A stretch of 64,000 nt of DNA, taken from NCBI GenBank assembly GCA_045560765.1, contig JBJKZD010000010.1:62001-126000 (forward strand), read 5' to 3'. Below, in pieces: positions 7,945-17,419 of this stretch. This stretch comes from UBA9926 sp913064795. GTDB lineage: Bacteria > Pseudomonadota > Gammaproteobacteria > Pseudomonadales > Azotimanducaceae. The notes below the pieces were generated by a model. The model was not told the DNA's origin and made no database searches. It was given only the letters and a program-made list of their open reading frames with translations. Position numbers and translations under genes: made by a program. Position 1 is the first letter of the stretch. Each line of letters starts with the position of its first letter.

Positions 7945-9660
7945 ATGAGTACCTATTCAGTTAAAAACAACGCGGCAGGATCCCCTAGGGCCATGCCGTT
8001 TAAGAAATATAAACCCTTTCAGCCCATCGCTTTAAAAGATCGTACCTGGCCTGACCAGACGATCGATCAAGCCCCGAGATGGTGCAGCGTTGACCTACGA
8101 GACGGTAACCAAGCTCTGATCGAGCCAATGACGCCCCTCGAGAAGCAAATGATGTACGACTTGCTCATCGATCTAGGATTTAAAGAAATCGAGGTGGGAT
8201 TTCCTGCAGCCTCTCAAACCGATTTCGATTTTGTCCGAAAGATTATTGAGGAAGGGCTGATTCCCGATGACGTCACCATACAGGTGCTCTGTCAGGCTCG
8301 GGAGGATCTTATTACCCGAACGATTGAGGCCGTCTCTGGCGCCAAAAACGTCATTTTTCATCTGTATAACTCCACCTCAACGCTGCAGCGAAAAGTTGTT
8401 TTTGGAAAATCTAAAGCTGAGATTATCGAGCTGGCTACCCAGGCGACCGATTTGGTCAAAACCTTCATTCAGCCGCTTGAAGCCGCCGGTACAAATGTCA
8501 TTTTGGAGTATTCACCCGAAAGCTACACAGCCACTGAAATGGATTTTGCTGTGGAAATTTGCGCGGCGGTGATGGAGGTTTGGGGAGCAACACCTGAGAA
8601 AAAGGTGATCTTAAATTTGCCGGCAACTGTTGAGATGACGACGCCTAACATCTATGCGGATCAACTCGAGTATTTCCTGCGTCATTTGCCAAGACGGGAT
8701 CTGGCTGTGATCAGCTTGCACACTCACAACGATCGGGGCACGGGCGTCGCGGCTTCTGAATTGGGTTTGATGGCCGGAGCAGAGCGGATTGAGGGAACCT
8801 TGTTCGGCAACGGTGAGCGGACAGGAAATTGCGACATCATCACGATGGCAATGAATTTGTTCTCCCAAGGGGTTGATCCACAGTTGTACCTTTCGGATAT
8901 GCAAAGAATCACCGCCGTGTCAGAAGCTTGTACCAAAATTCCAATTCATGTTCGTCAACCTTATGCAGGTGAATTGGTGTTCACTGCATTTTCGGGATCT
9001 CACCAAGATGCCATTCGAAAAGGTATGGCCTTCGTTGAGTCAGGTTCCGATGGCGCTTGGGAAGTGCCCTATCTGCCGATCGATCCAGCAGACGTTGGTG
9101 GCTCTTACCGCGAAACCGTCCGGGTCAATAGTCAGTCGGGTAAGGGCGGTGTTGCCTTTATCCTTGAAAACTATTTTGATGTTCAACTGCCTAGGGAATT
9201 ACTCCTTGAACTCAGTCCTATAGTCCAGAAGAAATCAGAGTCTGAAGGCGGAGAGCTAAAACCCGATACGATATGGAACACCTTCGTTCAGGAGATGGTT
9301 GATGTTGAGGGGCCTTATCAATTGATTGATTATCAGATTAAAACCATTCCCGGAGAGCGTGAACATTGTTCAGCCAGAGTCCGTGTCTCTGAGAGTGAAA
9401 TAGCGATTGAGGGAGAGGGCGCTGGACCAATCGATGCCTTTGTCAGCGCGCTGGCCAAAACACTCAATGAGTCGGTCAATGTTGTCGATTATCAAGAGTA
9501 CGCTTTGAATGAGGGGAGTGAAGCCAAGGCGATCAGCATTATTGCGATCTCAGATGCTCAGTCCTCGAAGTGCTTTGGGGTCGGCATTAGCCCCAACACG
9601 ACAACGGCGGCCTTTCGGTCGATCATTGCTGCGCTTAACCGGCTTTGGCGGGAAAGCTAA
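7945..9660 (+). CDS. leuA: 2-isopropylmalate synthase LeuA
   Basis: LeuA condenses acetyl-CoA with 2-oxoisovalerate, the first committed step of leucine synthesis. The 571-residue sequence has the long N-terminal extension (FKKYKPFQPIALKDRTWPDQTI) of the pseudomonad/actinobacterial type, the catalytic SVDLRDGNQAL, the metal-binding HTHNDRGTG, and a C-terminal regulatory LeuA_dimer domain from about residue 430 that normally binds leucine. I use ATG 7945 rather than the in-frame TTG just before it. It stands apart from leuBCD, with its own attenuator-like leader, so control may be both at transcription and by feedback. Confidence 0.97.
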   Translation: MSTYSVKNNAAGSPRAMPFKKYKPFQPIALKDRTWPDQTIDQAPRWCSVDLRDGNQALIEPMTPLEKQMMYDLLIDLGFKEIEVGFPAASQTDFDFVRKIIEEGLIPDDVTIQVLCQAREDLITRTIEAVSGAKNVIFHLYNSTSTLQRKVVFGKSKAEIIELATQATDLVKTFIQPLEAAGTNVILEYSPESYTATEMDFAVEICAAVMEVWGATPEKKVILNLPATVEMTTPNIYADQLEYFLRHLPRRDLAVISLHTHNDRGTGVAASELGLMAGAERIEGTLFGNGERTGNCDIITMAMNLFSQGVDPQLYLSDMQRITAVSEACTKIPIHVRQPYAGELVFTAFSGSHQDAIRKGMAFVESGSDGAWEVPYLPIDPADVGGSYRETVRVNSQSGKGGVAFILENYFDVQLPRELLLELSPIVQKKSESEGGELKPDTIWNTFVQEMVDVEGPYQLIDYQIKTIPGEREHCSARVRVSESEIAIEGEGAGPIDAFVSALAKTLNESVNVVDYQEYALNEGSEAKAISIIAISDAQSSKCFGVGISPNTTTAAFRSIIAALNRLWRES

Positions 9661-9759
9661 ATCTGAGCATCGAGGCTCAGAGGTTGCTAGTACGGTGTCC
9701 TTGGTCTTGACTATCAAGCGCCTTTGACTGCCCCTCAGCGTAAAGAATAGGAGGCTGCG

Positions 9760-12675
9760 ATGGAAGAACAAACCGCGCTGGCCGCTCTGGCTGTGGCATT
9801 GGGAGCGGCGGTCCTGTTTTGGCTGGTCAGACTGAGTCAAAAGTTGGATCAGCTGCAGGCGCCCCAGGGAAATTTCTCGGAACGCCGGCAAAACGCCGCC
9901 GAGGTCTCGGAGCGTCAAGAAGAAAGCTTTTGGAAGTGGTTTAGGACCAGCTCGGTGGCGTGCGTCGTGGTTCGCCGTCAGATGTTGATTCGCGTGAACC
10001 CCAGCGCTGAAGTAATGCTGGGCCGAGCCGAAAACGAATTGGTGAACCAGCTTGCTACCGTTTTCATGACCGAATCCAGTGCGGCCTATGCCCAAGAGGT
10101 AGGCTTCGAACCCCCCCTTGCTGAAAGGGAATACGACCTGGTTAAGCCCAACGGCGAGATTATGTCGATCGTAACCCAGCCGTCGATGATGTCGTTGGAT
10201 GGTAAAAATACCCGGGTTTTGATGTTGTTCGATATCACCGAACGCAAAGTTCGTGAGCGAATGCTGCGGAGTTCCGAACAAAATTTGGAGGCAGAACTGG
10301 GTCAAAAAGTCTCGTCGCTTGATGAAGCGCAGCGATATCTAGGCCTGGCCCTTGAGCATTTTTCCGAGGGGTACATCTTGGTTGATGAAGCTCAGTCGAT
10401 TCGATTTCTGAACCGCAGGGTCAGAGCTATTTTCCCTGACGCTGCTCCCAGTATGAAGCAAGGCGCTGATTGGTTATCCGTTGTGGATACGATTTTAGCC
10501 AGCGAATATATTGAGAACGCGACGTCTGGGAGTCAAGCGGAGATTCGCGCTTGGTTTCAAAACGGTGCAACGGCTGGGGTGCTACATCGCGACTTTCACT
10601 TTAAAGGGGATCGCTGGGCAAGAATCACCATTAAGAGTCTGCCCTCGGGTGAGCAAATCATCACCGTTGTGGATATTTCTGAGCTCAAAGCGCTTGTCGA
10701 GAAGGCAGAAGTTGCCGCGGCGTCAAAGTCGAATTTTTTGGCGAGCATGAGCCACGAAATACGAACGCCGATGAACGGCATCTTAGGGATGGTCGACTTG
10801 ATGAAGCGCAGCAGGCTTGATAAGGATCAGAATGAAATGGTGAAAACCATTCAGGACTCGGGTCAAGCGCTGCTATCCCTGATCAACGATATTTTGGATA
10901 TTTCTAAGATTGAGGCGGGTAAGATCGAGCTCGAACTTGTCGCTGCTGATCTTGCTGAAGTCGCCGAGACGGCGCTCGAGGTCATTGCAACGAATGCCGC
11001 GAAAAACGAACAGTCTCTGATTCTTAGCTTTGATCCTAACCTACCCAGTAACCTCATGTTGGACCGCATGCGCTTACGTCAGATTCTGGTCAATCTTGTG
11101 GGCAACGCCATTAAGTTCTCCCCGGCGAAGGCTGAGATCGTTGTGCGACTGGAGTTGGTTAATGACGCGCCGCCAGATCCTTGCGCGCTCCGGCTGAGTG
11201 TCATCGATCAGGGTATCGGCTTATCGCCTGAAGCGAAGGAAAATATCTTCGCTGATTTTGCTCAAGCGGAAAAATCGACCAGTCGAATATACGGGGGAAC
11301 AGGTCTCGGGCTTGCGATCTGTCGCCGTTTGGTCGAGGTGATGGGCGGCAGCATCTTTGTTGAGAGCACGTTGGGCGAGGGTGCGACGTTCAGTCTTGAT
11401 CTAACGTTTGAGTCTTCGGAGTCATGTGTTGCCGGCCGTGATCGGCTTGATCTTGCGGACATTGATGTCCTTTTTATTGGTCCCTCAGAAGAGGCATTTG
11501 GTGCGATCGCGAGATCTTTGGAGTTTAGCGGTGCCGTGTGTCACCAGGTGGGTGATGCAAGGCAACTGCAAGTGATGTTAGGTCAGTGCGCCGTCGGTTC
11601 CGCAAAAGTCGTGATCGTGTCAGAAAGTTATGCGCGCAGTGAGCAAGAATCGATTTGGCGGCAGGCAGAAGCGGTTCAAGGACAGCGTCCTCTGGGATGG
11701 GTCTTTCTGAGCATCAATCGTGGGCAGCGGCTTCGAACAATCGATGATCGACTGGCGTTGATCAGTAGTAGTCCTTTCCGGTGGCGCGAACTGATGTCCG
11801 CTGTTTCTTTAATGGCCGGTCGTGAGGGCTTTGCTGAGGTGGGTGTTGAGCGCTCGGAATTACAGGAAGCCTGGGTGCCAATGACCGCGGCTGAGGCCGC
11901 CGATGCCGGATTTTTAATCTTGGTTGTTGAGGATAATGTCATCAATCAGCAAGTGATACGGCGGCAGCTCAATACTCTGGGCCTTGCTTGCGAGTTGGCT
12001 GCAGATGGGGTCGAGGCTCTCGACCGAATTCGCCGGGGTGGGATCGGACTGCTACTGACGGACTGCGATATGCCCAACATGGATGGTTACGAATTGACTC
12101 GTCGTATTCGCCAAGAAGAGCAGGGGCGGGCAGGATTACCCATTATCGCGATTACAGCCAATGCCATGGAAGGTGCCGCGGAGGCTTGTTTTGAAGCAGG
12201 CATGAACGATTATCTGTCGAAACCTCTGGAAATTCGAGCATTGCAAACGATGCTTAAATCGCACCTACCCATTCCTCAGGTCAGTGAGGTTAATGACACC
12301 TCGGTTCAGCCAGAGGGCGATGGGCCGCCGCTTGGGTCGGCGGTTTTGGACCTGACCGAGATGAATGCTTTGTTCGGGGATGATCCCGAATTGCTGAACC
12401 CACTGCTCGATGAGTTTGCGGAATCCGCCTCTGTCGCTGTCTCGGAGATACAAGCAGCCTTACGGGACACCAACTTTGATGCGCTTCTGTCGGGGGCTCA
12501 CAAACTCAAATCTTCGGCGAGAACCATCGGCGCCCATCAGCTTGCTGACCTTTGCCTTGCGCTTGAGCGTGCAGGAAAAGAAAGGGATCTTGCTTCGGTT
12601 CAAGCGGGTAAGGATCAGCTCGAACCAACTTTTGCCGCGGTGATCGAAGCGGTTAATCAACAGACCAAGACGTAA
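9760..12675 (+). CDS. Membrane-anchored hybrid sensor histidine kinase (PAS-PAS-HisKA-HATPase-REC-HPt)
   Basis: One N-terminal membrane segment (about residues 6-24) is followed by two PAS-like sensor domains (about 55-165 and 195-310). The kinase core has the H-box SMSHEIRTPMNGILGM near residue 332, the N-box NLVGNAIKF near 446, and the G-boxes DQGIGLS and GGTGLGLAIC. A receiver-like region around 565-680 looks degenerate. A good receiver follows (VVEDNVINQQ; phospho-acceptor in LLTDCDMPNMDGY near 768), then an HPt domain with GAHKLKSSA near 914. It would run an internal His-Asp-His phosphorelay. There is no HAMP domain and no adjacent response regulator, so the output partner must be elsewhere. 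AGGAGG lies just upstream of the ATG. Confidence 0.93.
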   Translation: MEEQTALAALAVALGAAVLFWLVRLSQKLDQLQAPQGNFSERRQNAAEVSERQEESFWKWFRTSSVACVVVRRQMLIRVNPSAEVMLGRAENELVNQLATVFMTESSAAYAQEVGFEPPLAEREYDLVKPNGEIMSIVTQPSMMSLDGKNTRVLMLFDITERKVRERMLRSSEQNLEAELGQKVSSLDEAQRYLGLALEHFSEGYILVDEAQSIRFLNRRVRAIFPDAAPSMKQGADWLSVVDTILASEYIENATSGSQAEIRAWFQNGATAGVLHRDFHFKGDRWARITIKSLPSGEQIITVVDISELKALVEKAEVAAASKSNFLASMSHEIRTPMNGILGMVDLMKRSRLDKDQNEMVKTIQDSGQALLSLINDILDISKIEAGKIELELVAADLAEVAETALEVIATNAAKNEQSLILSFDPNLPSNLMLDRMRLRQILVNLVGNAIKFSPAKAEIVVRLELVNDAPPDPCALRLSVIDQGIGLSPEAKENIFADFAQAEKSTSRIYGGTGLGLAICRRLVEVMGGSIFVESTLGEGATFSLDLTFESSESCVAGRDRLDLADIDVLFIGPSEEAFGAIARSLEFSGAVCHQVGDARQLQVMLGQCAVGSAKVVIVSESYARSEQESIWRQAEAVQGQRPLGWVFLSINRGQRLRTIDDRLALISSSPFRWRELMSAVSLMAGREGFAEVGVERSELQEAWVPMTAAEAADAGFLILVVEDNVINQQVIRRQLNTLGLACELAADGVEALDRIRRGGIGLLLTDCDMPNMDGYELTRRIRQEEQGRAGLPIIAITANAMEGAAEACFEAGMNDYLSKPLEIRALQTMLKSHLPIPQVSEVNDTSVQPEGDGPPLGSAVLDLTEMNALFGDDPELLNPLLDEFAESASVAVSEIQAALRDTNFDALLSGAHKLKSSARTIGAHQLADLCLALERAGKERDLASVQAGKDQLEPTFAAVIEAVNQQTKT

Positions 12676-12683
12676 CCAACTCA

Positions 12684-13940
12684 TTATTCTCCGGTGCTGA
12701 AGAGTTTGGCAGTCACGATCATATTGCCTTTAAGTCGGATGATCTCGATCCGATAATGCGCTATCGAAATGCAGACTGGTGCTTCGGGAATCGTCTCCAG
12801 GGTCTCGGTAATCAAGCCATTGAGAGTTTTAGGCCCGTTTGCGGGGAGTTGCCAGTTGAGGGTGCGGTTGATGCTCCTGATTGTGGCGCCGCCGTCGACG
12901 TAGTAAGAACCATCTTCTTGGGGGTGAATGTCGCTGCTGGCTGCAGCCAGGTCGGTGGTAAATTCACCGACGATTTCCTCCAGAATGTCCTCGAGGGTCA
13001 CGATCCCTTGAATGTCTCCATACTCGTCAACCACCAGACCAATTCGCTCCTTTCGTTTCTGAAAATGTCGGATTTGCGTCTGGAGCGATGTGTTTTCGGG
13101 TACGAAATAGGCCTCGTCGAGTTCTTGCATCAGCGCGGCTTTGGTGAGTACTTCGTTGGATAAAAACCGTATGGCGCTGCGGACGTGCAATATCCCGGCG
13201 ATATTCTCTATGCTTTCGTGAAACACGGGCAGGCGGGTGTGCTGTGCCGTGCGCAGCTGTTGAATGATCGTTTCCAGGTCGTCATCCAGGTCAATGCCGA
13301 TGATTTCACTTTTCGGAACCATAATGTCGTCAACGGAGGCCTCATCAAGGTCGAGGACACCAAGCATCATGTTTTGTGATTGGGATGCAATCTTAGCGCC
13401 TTCATAAACCACGGTTCGAAGCTCTTCTCGGCTGAGATGATCTTCGCCTTGGGTCAGATGGTTAATGCCAAGGGGTTTGAGGAGTAGATTAGACAATGCT
13501 GAAACCAGCCAGACCAGTGGATAGAGAATCTTCAGTAACAGGTTCAGGATGTGCGAGGAGGGCAAGGCGAGTCGTTCTGGATAGGCCGCCGCGATTGTTT
13601 TTGGAGCGACTTCGGCGAAAATCAGAAATACAAACGTGCAAATGACGGGTGCCCAAGCAACGCCGCTCTCGCCCAGGATCTCTATGGCTAGGAGGGTCGC
13701 AATCGACGCGGCTGAAAAATTGACGAAATTGTTACCAATAAGGATAACCCCGAGTAGGCGGTCTGGGCGTTCTAACAGTTTGGAGGCGCGCCGGGCTCCC
13801 CGGTGTCCTTTTTTGGCCAAATGACGCAACCGATAACGGTTGAGTGCCATCATTGCTGTCTCTGAGCCGGAAAAATAAGCCGAAAGTAAAATAAGGCAAA
13901 CCACTGCTGAAAACAGGGCGCTAATTGATGGTTGGTCCAA
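12684..13940 (-). CDS. corB: CNNM/CorC-HlyC family transporter (CorB-like)
   Basis: The 418-residue protein has the DUF21/CNNM membrane domain with four hydrophobic segments in the first ~180 residues (starting SGSETAMMALNRYRLRHLAKKG), a CBS pair (DIMVPKSEIIGIDLDDDLE... and ...ERIGLVVDEYGDIQGIVTLEDILEEIVGE), and a C-terminal CorC_HlyC domain. Relatives take part in Mg/Co efflux. It sits next to ypjD and ffh as in Escherichia coli, where these neighbours are named corB and corE. It converges on the hybrid kinase with an 8-base gap. Confidence 0.88.
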   Translation of the reverse strand: MDQPSISALFSAVVCLILLSAYFSGSETAMMALNRYRLRHLAKKGHRGARRASKLLERPDRLLGVILIGNNFVNFSAASIATLLAIEILGESGVAWAPVICTFVFLIFAEVAPKTIAAAYPERLALPSSHILNLLLKILYPLVWLVSALSNLLLKPLGINHLTQGEDHLSREELRTVVYEGAKIASQSQNMMLGVLDLDEASVDDIMVPKSEIIGIDLDDDLETIIQQLRTAQHTRLPVFHESIENIAGILHVRSAIRFLSNEVLTKAALMQELDEAYFVPENTSLQTQIRHFQKRKERIGLVVDEYGDIQGIVTLEDILEEIVGEFTTDLAAASSDIHPQEDGSYYVDGGATIRSINRTLNWQLPANGPKTLNGLITETLETIPEAPVCISIAHYRIEIIRLKGNMIVTAKLFSTGE

Positions 13941-14011
13941 AGGTGGTTGGCTCAGGCAGTATTGATAGGAACTTGTAGCGGATCGGTCCGCTGATTGTCA
14001 AGACCCGTGGG

Positions 14012-14836
14012 CTAGGTCAACAACACTTCGACAACGAATTTGCTGCCAAAGTACCCCAGAGCGAGCAGGATAAAGCCAGCCAATGTCCATCCGCCTGCCA
14101 GGGATCCTCGCCATCCGAGTTGATAGCGTCCCCAAAGTAAAACAACGAAAACCGCCCACGCCATCACGGTTAAAATGGTGTGATGTAGCAGTCCTCTAAC
14201 GGCCATCGACTCCATAAAGAGGAAGCCCGTGAGGATCGATAGGCTCAAAGCGGTCAAGCCAATCCAAATCGATTCAAACAGTATAGCGTCGAGGGTTTGG
14301 ATGGGCGGAATTAAGGACTGAGTCGGCTGCTTAAGCTTCAGTTTTTGGTCAAAAAAAGTCAGGTAGATCGCCTGTAGCGCCGCCAAAGCCAATACGCTGT
14401 AGGCAAGAATTGAAAGCACGATATGAAGGGACAAGGTAGGCGGCACGTTAACTCGTAGGGCGCCACTGTCGGGCAGGCTCCATTGCAGCAGTACGACGAG
14501 GGATCCGATCGGAAAAACGATTTGTCCTAGGTGATGCATCGATTGTCTCAGGTGGTTGAGGACTATGACTAGGCTCATTGCGAATAGGGTCACGCTGAGC
14601 ATTGCAATCAGACCCAGGCTGACCTCGGGCCCATCAAACAGCGCTAAAGCCAAGACCCAAGCATGACCTGTGCAAGCGAGCAATCCTAACGACATACTCC
14701 AGCTGCGCGGCTGATGTTGCTCGGTGGGTCCCCGGAGGGCGCGGTAAGCGAGGACCCCGTTGACCAGATACAGGGCGCAGGTCGTCATGGCCAGAATGGT
14801 TATCGAATATTCGCCGAAGGGTGTAAGACTGTTCAT
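14012..14836 (-). CDS. ypjD: CcsA/YpjD-family cytochrome c assembly-like membrane protein
   Basis: This 274-residue polytopic protein has about eight hydrophobic helices. The CcsA/CcmC-like core includes LHIVLSILAYSVLALAALQAIYLT and LLHHTILTVMAWAVFVVLLWGRYQLGW, with histidines that in related proteins handle heme. E. coli YpjD (CorE) is linked with the corB neighbour to Co/Mg phenotypes, and its biochemical role is not settled. It is co-oriented with corB and divergent from ffh. Confidence 0.82.
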   Translation of the reverse strand: MNSLTPFGEYSITILAMTTCALYLVNGVLAYRALRGPTEQHQPRSWSMSLGLLACTGHAWVLALALFDGPEVSLGLIAMLSVTLFAMSLVIVLNHLRQSMHHLGQIVFPIGSLVVLLQWSLPDSGALRVNVPPTLSLHIVLSILAYSVLALAALQAIYLTFFDQKLKLKQPTQSLIPPIQTLDAILFESIWIGLTALSLSILTGFLFMESMAVRGLLHHTILTVMAWAVFVVLLWGRYQLGWRGSLAGGWTLAGFILLALGYFGSKFVVEVLLT

Positions 14837-14864
14837 GGTGAGGCCATGGCAACATAACTTGGTT

Positions 14865-14870
14865 TATAAT
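14865..14870 (+). promoter_or_regulatory. Possible -10 box for ffh
   Basis: TATAAT lies about 120 bases before the ffh start in the ypjD-ffh divergent spacer. No good -35 hexamer is seen 16-18 bases upstream, so this is only a candidate. Confidence 0.3.
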
Positions 14871-14990
14871 ATCAGTTACGGCACGGTTTCGGGGTGTTGC
14901 TTTTTGCAATAGTGAATCCTTGAACCGTGAGCTAAAGGAACAGGTCAGAGATCCTGATCAGTGTTCAGTGGACCAAAGGTGGAATACGCT

Positions 14991-16361
14991 ATGTTTGAAT
15001 CGTTAACGAGTCGAGTCAGTCGTGCGCTCAGCCAAATCGGCGGCAAGCGGACATTGTCCGAAGACAATATTGCCGAGACACTTCGGGAAGTGCGCCTCGC
15101 CTTGCTTGATGCGGATGTGGCGCTGTCAGTTGTTCAAGATTTACTGGGCCAGGTTCGTCAACGGGCCTTAGGGTCGGAGGTGAGCGCGAGTCTGTCCCCA
15201 GGGCAAACCTTCTTAAAAATTGTCAACGAGGTTTTGGTTGAAGTCATTGGAGGCGCTTCCGAGGGGCTCAATCTCAACACCCAGCCTCCGGCGATCATTT
15301 TGCTGGCTGGGCTCCAGGGTGCAGGTAAGACCACAAGCGCCGCGAAGTTGGGGGTTTGGCTTAAAGAAAAGCAGAAAAAGCGCGTGATGGTGGTCAGTGC
15401 AGATATTTACCGACCCGCGGCCATTGAGCAACTCAGAACCCTTGCAGATTCAGCATCCCTTGAGTTTTTTGAATCCAGCGTGGATCAGGCCCCGGCTCAG
15501 ATCGCCAAAGATGCTTTGGCTGCCGCAAAGACGCAGTTTATGGACGTACTGATTGTCGATACTGCCGGCCGCCTGGCCATTGATGATGCGATGATGGCGG
15601 AAATTTCTAGCCTTCAAACCCAGTTGAATCCGATTGAGACCCTGTTTGTCGTTGATGCCATGACAGGTCAGGACGCGGCCAATACTGCAAAACAATTTGG
15701 CGACACCTTGCCATTGACGGGCGTGATTTTGACCAAGGCCGATGGTGATGCCCGAGGGGGTGCCGCCTTATCTGTTAGGCAGATTACGGGGCGGCCGATT
15801 AAGTTTGTTGGTCAGGGAGAAGGGATCGATGCGCTTGAGCTTTTTCATCCTGATCGGATTGCGTCTCGGATCTTAGGAATGGGCGATGTGATGTCGCTCA
15901 TTGAAGAAGCCGAACAAAAGATCGACAAAAAGAAAGCGACCAAGCTCGCGAAGAAGATTCAAAAAGGACGTGGTTTTGATTTGGCTGATTTCCGGGACCA
16001 GATTCAGCAAATGAACAATATGGGCGGTTTATCGGGAATGATCGATAAGTTACCCGGTGCGGCAAATGTCGCAGAAGCCGCGAAAAGTCGAGCAGGTCAG
16101 CAGAACTTCGGGCAGATGGAGGCGATGATCAATTCCATGACACCGAAAGAACGCAGTTACCCAGATTTGATCAGCGGTTCGAGAAAGCGTCGTATTGCGA
16201 TGGGCTCGGGTACCCAGATACAAGATGTTAACCGGCTGTTGAAGCAGCACAAACAAATGCAAAAAATGATGAAGAAGTTGGGCCGCAAAGGTGGCATGGC
16301 CAATATGATGAGAGGGATGGGTGGTATGCTGAACCCTGGAGGCCAGTCCTTCGGTCGATAA
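14991..16361 (+). CDS. ffh: Signal recognition particle protein Ffh
   Basis: Ffh binds 4.5S RNA and signal sequences and delivers nascent membrane proteins to FtsY. The chosen start (MFESLTSRVSRALS) matches the family N-terminus; a longer frame from 14961 exists but adds an unlikely MFSGPKVEYA. The 456-residue protein has the N domain, GTPase motifs GLQGAGKTT, VDTAGRL and TKADGD, and a Met-rich M domain with GSRKRRIAMGSG for RNA binding. It is the first plus-strand gene of the corB-ypjD/ffh-rpsP block. Confidence 0.97.
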   Translation: MFESLTSRVSRALSQIGGKRTLSEDNIAETLREVRLALLDADVALSVVQDLLGQVRQRALGSEVSASLSPGQTFLKIVNEVLVEVIGGASEGLNLNTQPPAIILLAGLQGAGKTTSAAKLGVWLKEKQKKRVMVVSADIYRPAAIEQLRTLADSASLEFFESSVDQAPAQIAKDALAAAKTQFMDVLIVDTAGRLAIDDAMMAEISSLQTQLNPIETLFVVDAMTGQDAANTAKQFGDTLPLTGVILTKADGDARGGAALSVRQITGRPIKFVGQGEGIDALELFHPDRIASRILGMGDVMSLIEEAEQKIDKKKATKLAKKIQKGRGFDLADFRDQIQQMNNMGGLSGMIDKLPGAANVAEAAKSRAGQQNFGQMEAMINSMTPKERSYPDLISGSRKRRIAMGSGTQIQDVNRLLKQHKQMQKMMKKLGRKGGMANMMRGMGGMLNPGGQSFGR

Positions 16362-16459
16362 GCCAGCGGATCGGGAGGATGGCGAAGGTTACCATCACGT
16401 GGTACCCGTGGACAAAAGTCGGATGATTCTCAGAGGTTTTATTCCGCTTGCGATTCCCT

Positions 16460-16591
16460 TACAATAGGCGCCCTTCGAGCACGCTCGAGGTGTAAAAGAC
16501 GCTGCGCAGGACCTGTGCAGTCCAATCAAAAGTAAGCCCCTTGGAGTCCGCGACAGGATTTGCGGTTCCAAACAGTCAAGGCAGAGGCAGC
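16460..16591 (+). promoter_or_regulatory. rpsP operon promoter and structured leader
   Basis: TACAAT at 16460-16465 is a reasonable -10; its -35 is weak. The leader of about 120 bases holds two hairpins: CGAGC/GCTCG near 16477-16488 and an 8-9 bp stem CTGCGCAG.../...CTGTGCAG near 16501-16519. Leader structures before ribosomal protein operons can mediate feedback control, but I see no match to a characterised S16 or L19 site. Confidence 0.4.
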
Positions 16592-16870
16592 ATGGTAACA
16601 ATCCGATTAGCGCGTGGCGGCAGCAAGAAACGACCTTTTTATTATGTCAGTGTTGCTGATCGTCGAGAGAGCCGAAACGGCCGATTCATAGAGCGTGTGG
16701 GATTCTTCAATCCACTGGCGAACGGGGCTGATGAGAAAATGCGCCTTGATTTGGACCGCATTGATTATTGGATGCGCCAGGGCGCCAAGCCTTCAGATCG
16801 AGTGAAGTCGATTATAAAGACCTACCGAAAGTTGGTTCAAGCCGGCACTGATTCCGAAGCTGCCGCTTAA
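16592..16870 (+). CDS. rpsP: 30S ribosomal protein S16
   Basis: The 92-residue sequence MVTIRLARGGSKKRPFYYVSVADRR...RNGRFIERVGFFNP is diagnostic of S16. The start at 16592 is set by this conserved N-terminus; upstream in-frame codons are not conserved. It is first gene of the rpsP-rimM-trmD-rplS operon. Confidence 0.97.
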   Translation: MVTIRLARGGSKKRPFYYVSVADRRESRNGRFIERVGFFNPLANGADEKMRLDLDRIDYWMRQGAKPSDRVKSIIKTYRKLVQAGTDSEAAA

Positions 16871-16885
16871 GCATACGGTGCGCTT

Positions 16886-17419
16886 TTGACGGACGTTAAG
16901 GACGCTTGGACACAAGTCGGGTCCATTGTCGGGGTCTACGGCGTCAAAGGCTTTGTTAAAGTTTTTTCCTACACTGAGCCGCCGGCTCAAATTCTCGAAT
17001 ATGCCCCCTGGCAAATCCGGCAAGGACAAGCCATCGCGGTTGTTGATGTGGAAGCAAGCCGTCATCAAGAGAAGAAAATCCAAGTCAGACTCAAGGGATC
17101 TTCGGATCGCGACCAGGCGGAGGCTTGGGTAGGGGCATCGATTTGGGTACAAAAAGACCGTTTTCCTGATCTCGAGGATTCGGAATTTTATTGGCATGAG
17201 CTTATCGGACTATCTGTGGTCAATATCCAGGGCGATCGACTCGGAGAGGTAGTTCGGATGATAGAGACCGGGGCCAACGATGTGCTCGTCGTTCAGGGTA
17301 CGGATCTAAGCGTTGATCATCAGGAACGATTGATCCCTTATGTTGATGACCACATTGTTCGGCATGTCGATCTAAAGGCCCGTGAAATGGTTGTGGATTG
17401 GCAAAAGGATTTCGGATGA
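16886..17419 (+). CDS. rimM: Ribosome maturation factor RimM
   Basis: RimM helps assemble the head of the 30S subunit around S19. The 177-residue protein starts with TTG and has the N-terminal barrel (VGSIVGVYGVKGFVKVFSYTEPP) and the C-terminal PRC barrel (FYWHELIGLSVVN...GEVVRMIETGANDVLVV...ERLIPYVDDHIVRHVD). It lies 15 bases after rpsP and overlaps trmD by four bases. Confidence 0.95.
   Translation: MTDVKDAWTQVGSIVGVYGVKGFVKVFSYTEPPAQILEYAPWQIRQGQAIAVVDVEASRHQEKKIQVRLKGSSDRDQAEAWVGASIWVQKDRFPDLEDSEFYWHELIGLSVVNIQGDRLGEVVRMIETGANDVLVVQGTDLSVDHQERLIPYVDDHIVRHVDLKAREMVVDWQKDFG

Noticed and set aside
9550..10305. 251-residue minus-strand frame
   Set aside because: Antisense to leuA and the histidine kinase, which both have clear domains on the plus strand.
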